From Anaerolineae bacterium (GTDB lineage Bacteria > Chloroflexota > Anaerolineae > DRVO01), in assembly GCA_012719195.1 (NCBI GenBank), contig JAAYAV010000470.1, positions 1-6,079 of the forward strand: a stretch of DNA of 6,079 bases, given 5' to 3'. Position 1 is the stretch's first letter; every line of letters starts with the position of its first letter. The translations under genes and the position numbers were made by a program. The notes beneath the pieces are model-generated. The model saw only the letters and a list, made by a program, of their open reading frames with translations. It ran no database searches and had not been told where the DNA came from. Below, piece by piece: positions 1 to 4,599 of this stretch.

Positions 1-938
1 CCCGCCAACACAAGCAAGTCTCCCTCGCGCACGCGGCCACTCTCGATGGCGCGACAGAGGGCGATGGGGATGGACGACGAGGAGGTGTTGCCGCACCACT
101 CGAGCGTCTCCATCACCTGGGTGGGCTCCAACCCCAAGGCCGTCCGTGCCGACTCGGTGATTCGCCCGTTAGCCTGATGGGGTATGAGTAGAGAGATCTC
201 GCTCACCTCGGCGCCGATGCGACTAAGCACCTCACGTACGGAGCGTTCCAGGGCCTTGACGGCAAAGCGGTAGACCTCGCGGCCCTCCATGCGCAGGAAG
301 TGTTGGCGGGCGCTGAGCGTGTCGGCGCAGGCGGGGAGTCTCGCCCCACCGGCGGGAACGTAGAGAAGTTCGGCGCCCGATCCGTCCGATCCCAGGTACG
401 TGCCGAGGATGCCGCCCGGGTTCTCCGCCGCCTGCAGCACCACCGCACCAGCGCCGTCTCCGAAGAGGACGCAGGTGCCGCGGTCCTCCCAGTCCAGGAA
501 GCGTGTCATGGTCTCGGAGCCGATGACGACAGCCAGACGGGCGTTGCCGGCACGAATGGCCTGCTCGGCCTGGGCCAGGGCGTAGACGAAACCGGTGCAG
601 CCGGCGCTGATGTCATAGGCGGCCGCGTGCCGGGCGCCGATAGCGTCCTGGACCAGGCTGGCGGAAGCGGGGAAGAGGTACTCGGGCGAGATGGTGGCCA
701 CCACGATCAGGTCCACGCGCCTGGGGTCCACCGCCGCCACCGCCAGCGCACGCCGTGCCGCCTCGATGGCCATGCTGCCTGTACTCTCGTCCTCGGCCGC
801 TATCCTTCGCTCGCGTATGCCGGTTCGCGAGCGGATCCATTCGTCGCTGGTATCAAGCCGGGATTCCAGTTCGGCGTTAGTGAGTATCTTCTCAGGGAGG
901 TAGCAGCCCCACCCGACGATGTGAGCGGACAATGGCAT
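1..938 (-). CDS. fabH: 3-oxoacyl-ACP synthase III (FabH), 3' end cut by window edge
   Basis: This is a beta-ketoacyl-ACP synthase III, the cytosolic thiolase-fold condensing enzyme that joins an acyl-CoA primer to malonyl-ACP to start fatty acid synthesis. Reading the minus strand gives 312 complete codons. The full catalytic triad is visible: Cys114 in SAGCTGFVYAL, His254 in PHQAN and Asn284 in CGNTSSSSIPIA. The His-Asn spacing of 30 matches E. coli FabH (C112/H244/N274). The N-terminal block DTSDEWIRSRTGIRERR and the FGDGAGAVVL motif are also typical. The frame is intact, and the visible end, ...GDLLVLAG, stops about 10-15 residues short of the usual C-terminus (FGGGLTWG-type), which lies off the left edge. 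The ATG at 938 is chosen because a TAG lies five codons upstream in frame and the FabH homology begins at once (HIVGWGCYLPE). No clear Shine-Dalgarno precedes it. The gene diverges from the Fur-family regulator. Close paralogs that make secondary metabolites cannot be excluded, and no other fab gene is in view. Confidence 0.95.
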   Translation of the reverse strand, partial: MPLSAHIVGWGCYLPEKILTNAELESRLDTSDEWIRSRTGIRERRIAAEDESTGSMAIEAARRALAVAAVDPRRVDLIVVATISPEYLFPASASLVQDAIGARHAAAYDISAGCTGFVYALAQAEQAIRAGNARLAVVIGSETMTRFLDWEDRGTCVLFGDGAGAVVLQAAENPGGILGTYLGSDGSGAELLYVPAGGARLPACADTLSARQHFLRMEGREVYRFAVKALERSVREVLSRIGAEVSEISLLIPHQANGRITESARTALGLEPTQVMETLEWCGNTSSSSIPIALCRAIESGRVREGDLLVLA

Positions 939-970
939 AGCAATGACTCGTAGCTAGGGTGTGAGGTGCG

Positions 971-991
971 GTTCTGACACTATGGCAGAAC
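971..991. promoter_or_regulatory. Operator-like imperfect palindrome in the fabH/regulator divergent region
   Basis: The arms GTTCTG (971-976) and CAGAAC (986-991) are perfect inverted repeats. Two further complementary pairs inside (CA at 978-979 with TG at 983-984) make 8 of 10 positions symmetric about base 981. A 21-bp dyad of this size is typical of dimeric regulator sites, including Fur-family boxes, but the sequence is not a recognisable Fur, Zur or PerR consensus. It lies 33-53 bp upstream of the fabH ATG and about 58 bp upstream of the candidate regulator -35. It could therefore control fabH, the regulator, or both. The neighbouring Fur-family protein is the obvious candidate binder, by proximity only. 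Confidence 0.4.
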
Positions 992-1048
992 ACGCGGCCG
1001 CCCCGGAGGTTGCACTTCCGGTGGGCGGCGGGCCCGGTGGCGCTTCGC

Positions 1049-1077
1049 TTGCCAGGTCCGTCGCCGCTGAGTATGGT
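1049..1077 (+). promoter_or_regulatory. Candidate sigma70 promoter for the Fur-family gene
   Basis: TTGCCA (1049-1054, 5 of 6 to TTGACA) and TATGGT (1072-1077, 4 of 6 to TATAAT, with the important TA and final T kept) are separated by exactly 17 bp. A start near 1084 would give a leader of about 35 nt containing the strong Shine-Dalgarno of the regulator gene. This is the best promoter match I found in the divergent gap. No comparably good promoter facing fabH was found. Confidence 0.5.
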
Positions 1078-1118
1078 GACGCTGTCTGCCGTCTCGGCGG
1101 TGCAAAGGTGAGGATGCT

Positions 1119-1553
1119 ATGTCGTGTTTCGAGAAGTTCCACGAGCTGCTCAAGGAGCGGGGCTTCCGCCTGACGCCCCAGCGGGAGGCGATCGTGGAGG
1201 CGCTGCATCAAGTGCAGGGCGATACCGTGACCGCCGAGCGCATCCACGAGTTGGTGGGCCAGCTAGAGCCCGGCATCGATCTGGCCACAGTGTACCGCAC
1301 GCTGGAGATGCTGTCTCAGATCGAGTTCGTCAAGAGCATCGATTCCGGCGGTAAAGTGCGCCTGTGGCAGTTCGTCGGCGCCGAAGACCCCCACCCGCAC
1401 CTGCTCTGTCGCTCCTGCGGCATGCTCTTCGGGGTGGAGCCGGCCGAGCTGGAGCAACTGTCCGGCCAACTGCGCGAGCTGTACGGCTTCGACATCGATA
1501 TTGGCCAGCTGACCATCCCCGGTCTCTGTCCCGCGTGTCGCCAGGGCAGATAG
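1119..1553 (+). CDS. Fur-family metal- or redox-responsive transcriptional regulator
   Basis: This is a 144-aa Fur-superfamily repressor: an N-terminal winged helix that binds DNA plus a C-terminal metal-binding dimerisation domain. Visible hallmarks are RLTPQREAIVEAL (17-29), the recognition helix DLATVYRTLEML (54-65) and the structural zinc site made of C97xxC100 and C137xxC140 (HPHLLCRSCG, GLCPACR). The ATG at 1119 is supported by AAAGGTGAGG at 1104-1113, five bases upstream. The length is normal for Fur, Zur or PerR. The regulatory metal site is unusual. Against E. coli Fur, my alignment puts Thr36 at H33, Gln84 at E81, Pro93 at D89 and Gly129 at H125, while His92 and His94 remain. Membership of the family is secure, but I cannot say whether it senses iron, zinc, peroxide or something else. 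It has its own candidate promoter and diverges from fabH. No transporter or storage gene is nearby to reveal its regulon. Confidence 0.93.
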   Translation: MSCFEKFHELLKERGFRLTPQREAIVEALHQVQGDTVTAERIHELVGQLEPGIDLATVYRTLEMLSQIEFVKSIDSGGKVRLWQFVGAEDPHPHLLCRSCGMLFGVEPAELEQLSGQLRELYGFDIDIGQLTIPGLCPACRQGR

Positions 1554-1588
1554 CCGGGACGGCACCCAGCCCCACCCAGCGCCACAGC

Positions 1589-1609
1589 GCCCGGCCCATC
1601 GAGCCGGGC
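1589..1609. repeat. Short GC-rich hairpin after the Fur-family gene
   Basis: GCCCGGC (1589-1595) and GCCGGGC (1603-1609) form a perfect 7-bp stem with a 7-nt loop, 35 bp after the regulator stop codon. No T-run follows on either strand. It is the first of two adjacent hairpins that may together end the regulator transcript. Confidence 0.4.
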
Positions 1610-1619
1610 CGGATCCAAC

Positions 1620-1655
1620 GACAGCCGCGTCCCTTGAGTGGCGGACGCGGCTGTC
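1620..1655. terminator. Perfect 13-bp hairpin, possible terminator lacking a U-tract
   Basis: GACAGCCGCGTCC (1620-1632) pairs perfectly with GGACGCGGCTGTC (1643-1655) around a 10-nt loop. It lies 66 bp past the regulator stop and about 225 bp past the stop of the opposing small gene, so it could act on transcripts from either side. Neither flank has the T-run of a classical intrinsic terminator. The stem length and position between convergent genes favour a terminator or a 3'-end stabiliser, but a protein-binding dyad is possible. Confidence 0.5.
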
Positions 1656-1811
1656 ATGACGAAGCAGACTGCACATAGACACGATGGACACGAAACGCTG
1701 ACCCAGCCTGCGACTTCAGGGCGGGGGGCCTTCTGGCCTGCACTGGGCAACTGATCGGCGAAGATGAGCAGCCACAAAGACCGGGTGCCAGAGTGTCGAT
1801 GCGATCCTACA

Positions 1812-1881
1812 GACTGAGGCGTTCCCTCACAGATGAGGCGTGATCCTCAGTCGGTGCGTGAATTCCGATCGGGTACCGACT
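1812..1881 (-). repeat. Cluster of overlapping, mutually exclusive inverted repeats behind the small gene
   Basis: Four complementary elements alternate here: TGAGG (1815-1819), CCTCA (1825-1829), TGAGG (1834-1838) and CCTCA (1845-1849). They can form two local hairpins, or one nested structure with the outer arms extended to 8 bp (GACTGAGG 1812-1819 with CCTCAGTC 1845-1852). TGAGGCGT is directly repeated at 1815 and 1834. A further stem, AGTCGGT (1849-1855) with ACCGACT (1875-1881), begins inside the small gene's stop codon and shares bases 1849-1852 with the nested form, so the two cannot coexist. Transcripts of the small minus-strand gene would contain the entire set at their 3' end. A terminator, a 3' stabiliser or a switching structure are possible. 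There is no clear U-tract. Confidence 0.45.
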
Positions 1882-2068
1882 AGATCCAGCCACTCGCGGC
1901 GGTGGTTACGCGCTTAGTCCACTCACCATCGCGAACGTGGCTCTGAAGAGCCACCTTCTCTTCCGTCGAGAGTTCGAAGCGTCCGAGAGCGGCGGCATCG
2001 GCCGTCAACTCGTCTACGCGGAGATCGCCCTTGCTTGCCTTGTACACCAGCTTGCTCAAATCGCTCAT
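1880..2068 (-). CDS. Small uncharacterised protein, 62 aa (faintly LigA-like)
   Basis: I do not recognise this protein with confidence. The ATG at 2068 (MSDLSKLVYKASKGDL) is chosen over the GTG at 2077 because CAGGAG lies 8 bases before it, and that Shine-Dalgarno overlaps the GTG. The protein is soluble, has no signal peptide or membrane segment and no cysteine, and is rich in charged residues. The central stretch ELTADAAALGRFELSTEEKV recalls the 'd..a.l.rf.Lt.eE..AL' pattern of small LigA-type domains (extradiol dioxygenase alpha subunit) and of some small leader-like peptides. This is only a pattern resemblance. The C-terminal tail TKRVTTAASGWI is flexible-looking and ends in Trp-Ile. The gene stands alone, 250 bp downstream of the creatininase-family gene, with its own candidate promoter and structured flanking DNA. 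The strong ribosome site, intact frame and ordinary composition argue that it is a real gene. Confidence 0.7.
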   Translation of the reverse strand: MSDLSKLVYKASKGDLRVDELTADAAALGRFELSTEEKVALQSHVRDGEWTKRVTTAASGWI

Positions 2069-2121
2069 GACTTCCACTCCTGGCGTGCTTTAGTGACACC
2101 CGGTATTCCCCGCCCCTACTA

Positions 2122-2131
2122 GCACATGTGC
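2122..2131. repeat. 10-bp perfect palindrome GCACATGTGC upstream of the small gene
   Basis: GCACATGTGC is fully self-complementary and lies 54-63 bp before the small gene's ATG. It is next to the hairpin cluster at 2133-2185. It may be an operator half or an RNA stem, but it is short enough to be chance. Confidence 0.25.
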
Positions 2132-2132
2132 A

Positions 2133-2185
2133 ACCGGCTTGCCGGTGGACTCCCCCCCGGGAGCTTCAGCGGCCAGGTTCTGGCC
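2133..2185 (-). repeat. Three consecutive short hairpins, possible structured leader
   Basis: Three perfect inverted repeats stand in a row: ACCGGC/GCCGGT (2133-2138 and 2141-2146), CTCCC/GGGAG (2150-2154 and 2159-2163, spanning a run of seven C) and GGCCAG/CTGGCC (2171-2176 and 2180-2185). If the candidate promoter at 2220-2248 is used, all three lie in the roughly 145-nt leader of the small gene. Otherwise they could serve as the 3' end of the kinase-creatininase transcript, whose last stop is at 2319. I tried to match known riboswitch classes by eye and found none. Confidence 0.4.
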
Positions 2186-2219
2186 TTCTGTCCCCCGGCA
2201 TCCTGCACACGTGGGTAGT

Positions 2220-2248
2220 ATGTTACACATATTCACGTCATAAGTCCA
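2220..2248 (-). promoter_or_regulatory. Candidate promoter for the small gene, with an overlapping palindrome
   Basis: On the minus strand, TGGACT (2248-2243, 4 of 6 to TTGACA) and TAACAT (2225-2220, 4 of 6 to TATAAT) are spaced by 17 bp. They sit in an AT-richer island (about 2216-2300) that contrasts with the GC-rich surroundings. The dyad TATGT-TAC-ACATA (2219-2231) overlaps the -10, an arrangement typical of a repressor site. Both hexamers are imperfect, so the call rests largely on spacing and local base composition. Confidence 0.35.
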
Positions 2249-2318
2249 GGGCCAGTATGTATGAATTCGGTTACAGCTCCCCTGGCGCTTTAGTACTATA
2301 CGGCAGTCGGGACTTCGC

Positions 2319-3137
2319 CTAGCCGGAAAAGGCGGCACGCACGCGTTCCAGAAGAGTGGCGGCGGTCCTATCAAGGAACTCCGCTCCGGCCGCAGCCGTC
2401 GCGTTTCGTGGGTCGAACTCGGCGCGGACGGTATGCCCGGGGGTAGGGTTTCCGGAGAACGTAGGGCCGTCCACCACCGCCCAGTCGGTGTTGCGCAAGG
2501 GGTGATCGAGCGCCGGTAGGCGCTCCAGGTCCACCAGCTCCGGGTGCAGGGCGAGCATGGCGGCAGTCTCGAAGATGTCGGCGTGCCCGGCCAGGGTAGC
2601 CACGGCTCCCGACTCGTCCGTCACCTCGGGGAAGGGCATCACCAACAGGGCGCGCGCGGGACCGGCGGCGGTGAAGGCAGCGGCCAGCCGCTGCAGAGTG
2701 GCGATCTGGTTTTCGGCTCCATGCCCGTTCACGATGACGATCTCGCGGTAGCCGAGTTCCACCAGGCGGGCCAGGGCCTCGCGCACCGCGGTGGAAAACA
2801 CTTCCTCGGGGTAGTAGAGGCTGGGCACGGCGTTGGCCGGGAAGTCCATCCCCACGATCCACTCATCCCCGCCGAAACCGATGTCGCGCAGCATCTCGGG
2901 CCGCCGCTCCCGCTCCGTGCCGCAGAACACAGCGGGATGGACGACGCCACCTATCTCGGCCGCCGCCCGCATGGCCGCCTCGTGGGCCAGCATCATGTCT
3001 ACCCCCAGGGGCAGGTGCGGCCCGTGCCACTCAATGCTGCCCGTCGGCAGGAACACAAGCGGGCGATGGGCTTGCTCGGCCAGGATCTCATCCGGCCGAA
3101 GGTACTCCAGTCTGGTCTCCCGACGGGTCTCGCTCAT
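2319..3137 (-). CDS. Creatininase-family metal-dependent amidohydrolase
   Basis: This is a 272-aa cytosolic member of the creatininase family (PF02633), whose members hydrolyse amide bonds in cyclic or linear amides at a binuclear metal site. Known relatives include creatininase, formamide hydrolases of riboflavin/deazaflavin synthesis (ArfB) and the mycofactocin peptidase MftE. Visible ligands are Glu36, His38 and Asp47 in PTGSIEWHGPHLPLGVD, His139 in VNGHGAEN (Glu142 follows), and the family block GHADIFETAAM with His185 and Glu190. The length is usual and the frame intact. The ATG at 3137 has GGGAGG six bases upstream. The gene follows the PfkB kinase by 45 bp on the same strand, so the two are probably cotranscribed. 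That suggests a shared catabolic or salvage role, but the substrate is not readable from the sequence. True creatininase is not claimed. Confidence 0.88.
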   Translation of the reverse strand: MSETRRETRLEYLRPDEILAEQAHRPLVFLPTGSIEWHGPHLPLGVDMMLAHEAAMRAAAEIGGVVHPAVFCGTERERRPEMLRDIGFGGDEWIVGMDFPANAVPSLYYPEEVFSTAVREALARLVELGYREIVIVNGHGAENQIATLQRLAAAFTAAGPARALLVMPFPEVTDESGAVATLAGHADIFETAAMLALHPELVDLERLPALDHPLRNTDWAVVDGPTFSGNPTPGHTVRAEFDPRNATAAAGAEFLDRTAATLLERVRAAFSG

Positions 3138-3156
3138 GATGCGCCTCCCATACTCC

Positions 3157-3179
3157 GGTTCGAGACGTACGTGGTTCGA
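3157..3179. repeat. Direct repeat GGTTCGA around ACGTACGT in the kinase-creatininase gap
   Basis: GGTTCGA occurs at 3157-3163 and 3173-3179, flanking the self-complementary ACGTACGT at 3165-3172. The set fills most of the 45-bp space between the two cotranscribed genes, just upstream of the creatininase-family ribosome site. It may be a regulator site or chance. Confidence 0.25.
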
Positions 3180-3182
3180 TGA

Positions 3183-4121
3183 TCACTTGCCCTCGCCCAT
3201 GAGAGCCAGGGCTTCCGCCAGCGTCGGCTGGGCCGGGGTGCCGCCCGCCGCCCGTGTGGAGAGGGACCCACAGGCGCAACCGAGACGAAGGCTACGTTCC
3301 AGGCTCCAATCGTGCAGGTATCCATAGAGGAACCCGGCGTCGAAGGAATCCCCGGCACCGGTGGTGTCCACCACCGTCACCGGGTGGCCCGAGCACGCGG
3401 CGCGGGTGGAGCCGGCCGCGCCCAGCGCACCGCGGGCGCCCAGCTTGACGGCGACGACCGGAATGCGCGCCGCGAGTCCTTCTAGTGCCTCCTCCGGCGT
3501 AGCGGTCCCGGCGAGCCGGGGAGCCTCCTCCTCATTGGGCAGGAGCACATCCGTCTCAAGGAGGGCCGAACGCACCTGGCCGTTCCAGCGATCGTCCGGA
3601 TCCCAGCCCGTGTCGAGTGAAGTGGTGCAGCCCTGCCTGCGCGCACGACGCATCAGGGCGGCGGCCCCGGGTAGCAGGCCGGTCTGCAAGAAAACGGTGG
3701 TCAGGTGCAGGTGTCGGGCCGCCGCCAGGTCCGCATCGCCGACCATGTCGCCGCGCAACAGGGCGATGGTGCCCAGGTAGGTAAGCATGGCCCGATCGGT
3801 AGGCTCGGAGAGGCTGACGGTGATGCCGGTGCGCGGCTCGTCTACCCGGACCACGCGGCTGGTGTCTATCCCGCGCTCTTCCATGCCCCTTAGCATGAAG
3901 TCGCCGAAGGCGTCTTTCCCCACTAGGCCCAGGAAGGCCACCCGCAGCCCGAGCCGGGCGGCGCCGCAGGCGAAGATCACCGAGGAAGAGCCGAGCGTCA
4001 GGGTGGCATCGTCCAGTAGCCTCTCCCGCCCGAATTCCGGCCGCACGCGCTTGCCGCTCAGAATCAGATCGACGTTGATCTCGCCTGCCACCAGCAGGTC
4101 GAAAGGACGCTCACCCGACAT
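3183..4121 (-). CDS. PfkB-family carbohydrate/nucleoside kinase
   Basis: This cytosolic ATP-dependent kinase of the ribokinase (PfkB) family phosphorylates a sugar, sugar acid or nucleoside hydroxyl. The N-terminal substrate region VAGEINVDLIL (11-21) and the C-terminal signature VDTTGAGDSFDAGFLYGYL are clear. Asp258 in GAGD is the catalytic base, with the anion hole formed by the preceding Gly-Ala-Gly. The first PfkB signature is unusual: LGSSSVIFACGAARLG has Ile where most members have Asn (GGaaaNvA). The ATG at 4121 gives 312 aa and has GGGAG five bases upstream. A GTG at 4136 would add five residues but overlaps that Shine-Dalgarno. The gene is first in a likely operon with the creatininase-family gene and diverges from the YgbA-type gene. 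The substrate cannot be assigned; ribose-, fructose- or adenosine-type activities are all possible. Confidence 0.9.
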   Translation of the reverse strand: MSGERPFDLLVAGEINVDLILSGKRVRPEFGRERLLDDATLTLGSSSVIFACGAARLGLRVAFLGLVGKDAFGDFMLRGMEERGIDTSRVVRVDEPRTGITVSLSEPTDRAMLTYLGTIALLRGDMVGDADLAAARHLHLTTVFLQTGLLPGAAALMRRARRQGCTTSLDTGWDPDDRWNGQVRSALLETDVLLPNEEEAPRLAGTATPEEALEGLAARIPVVAVKLGARGALGAAGSTRAACSGHPVTVVDTTGAGDSFDAGFLYGYLHDWSLERSLRLGCACGSLSTRAAGGTPAQPTLAEALALMGEGK

Positions 4122-4212
4122 GACCACTCCCACCACCGGATGCTCGCAGCCGCCCGGGCGGCCCGGCGAGGCCAGTCTAGGCTGCCGGGCCGGTGGCGGT
4201 CAATGGGGCCGG

Positions 4213-4243
4213 TTGGCGGGGGCTCGCCGCCCTGCGCTATGCT
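4213..4243 (+). promoter_or_regulatory. Weak candidate promoter for the YgbA-type gene
   Basis: TTGGCG (4213-4218) and TATGCT (4238-4243) each match the sigma70 consensus at 4 of 6, with a 19-bp spacer that is longer than ideal. A start near 4250 would give a leader of about 40 nt before the GTG at 4290. It lies in the 168-bp divergent gap upstream of the PfkB kinase. No NsrR-like or FNR-like box was recognised. Confidence 0.3.
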
Positions 4244-4289
4244 GTCCCGGCCCGTCCAGGGCGGCAGTTCGCGAGGTGGCCCGAGGTTA

Positions 4290-4583
4290 GTGAAGGACCG
4301 AGAGAAGGACCGTTACATTCTGGAGCAGTTCATCCACATCTACTGCCGCGGCAAGCACGGCACCCCCCGGGGCTCGCTGTGCCCGGACTGCGCCGACCTG
4401 CTCGCCTATGCCGAAGAGCGGTTGCGGCGCTGCCCGCACGATCCTAAGCCGGCGTGCAAGAACTGTCCCATCCACTGCTACCGCCCCGCCTATCGGGAGC
4501 GCATCCGCGAGGTCATGCGCTACTCGGGGAAGCGGCTCATCCTCCAGGGCCGGCTGGACCTGCTCTGGCACTACCTCCGCTAG
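4290..4583 (+). CDS. ygbA: YgbA / nitrous oxide-stimulated promoter family protein
   Basis: This is a 97-aa cysteine-rich protein of the family named 'nitrous oxide-stimulated promoter' (PF11756), represented by E. coli YgbA, an NsrR-regulated protein linked to recovery from nitrosative stress. The core KPACKNCPIHCYRPAYRE corresponds closely to the YgbA segment KPACKQCPVHCYQPAKRE, followed by a matching 'MRYSGKRL' stretch. Seven cysteines are present: C19, C31 and C34 (CPDC), C48, C56, C59 and C63 (CxxCxxxC). This suggests metal or Fe-S binding, which is inference. The GTG at 4290 is chosen because the family domain starts right there (KDREKDRYILEQFIHIYC). GAGGTGG lies at 4273-4279. Longer frames opening at 4140, 4203 or 4239 add low-complexity Arg/Gly/Pro sequence and run into the kinase promoter. 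The gene converges on the exonuclease gene with 16 bp between stops. No NO-handling genes are nearby. Confidence 0.85.
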   Translation: MKDREKDRYILEQFIHIYCRGKHGTPRGSLCPDCADLLAYAEERLRRCPHDPKPACKNCPIHCYRPAYRERIREVMRYSGKRLILQGRLDLLWHYLR

Positions 4584-4599
4584 GCGCGCCCGCCCGGCT

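Larger units (their letters stand above)
1554..1879. other. 326-bp gap between convergent genes; no gene seen, rich in inverted repeats
   Basis: The gap separates the regulator (plus) from the small minus-strand gene. Open frames that cross it on the minus strand are shadows of the regulator, with arginine- and proline-rich composition and no family resemblance. Its content is two hairpins (1589-1609, 1620-1655), a nondescript middle (1656-1811) with one weak nested repeat (CCCAG 1702-1706 with CTGGG 1743-1747, and GGCC around 1727-1738), and the pairing cluster at 1812-1881. No tRNA T-loop or other known RNA motif was recognised. Confidence 0.6.

Noticed and set aside
300..953. Long plus-strand open frame over fabH
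   Set aside because: It is antisense to the complete FabH triad-bearing frame, has no family resemblance and shows the Gly/Arg/Ala-rich composition of a high-GC shadow.
1263..1777. Minus-strand open frames over and beyond the Fur-family gene
   Set aside because: They mirror the regulator coding sequence, show no recognisable domains and have no good ribosome site. The extension past 1553 adds nothing conserved-looking.
2128..2322. Plus-strand 64-aa open frame in the gap upstream of the small gene
   Set aside because: No ribosome site or family resemblance; it runs through the hairpins and the AT-rich promoter island and ends at the creatininase-family stop.
3157..3180. GGTTCGA resembling a tRNA T-loop
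   Set aside because: The 45-bp gap cannot hold a tRNA, and there is no acceptor stem, D-loop or anticodon arm in the surrounding coding sequence.
2544..3182. 212-aa plus-strand open frame opposite the creatininase-family gene
   Set aside because: Antisense shadow of a gene with all metal ligands in place; composition is low-complexity and no motif is visible.
4140..4289. N-terminal extension of the YgbA-type protein
   Set aside because: The extra 50 residues are Arg/Gly/Pro-rich, unlike the family, and overlap the divergent promoter region. The domain starts at the GTG at 4290.
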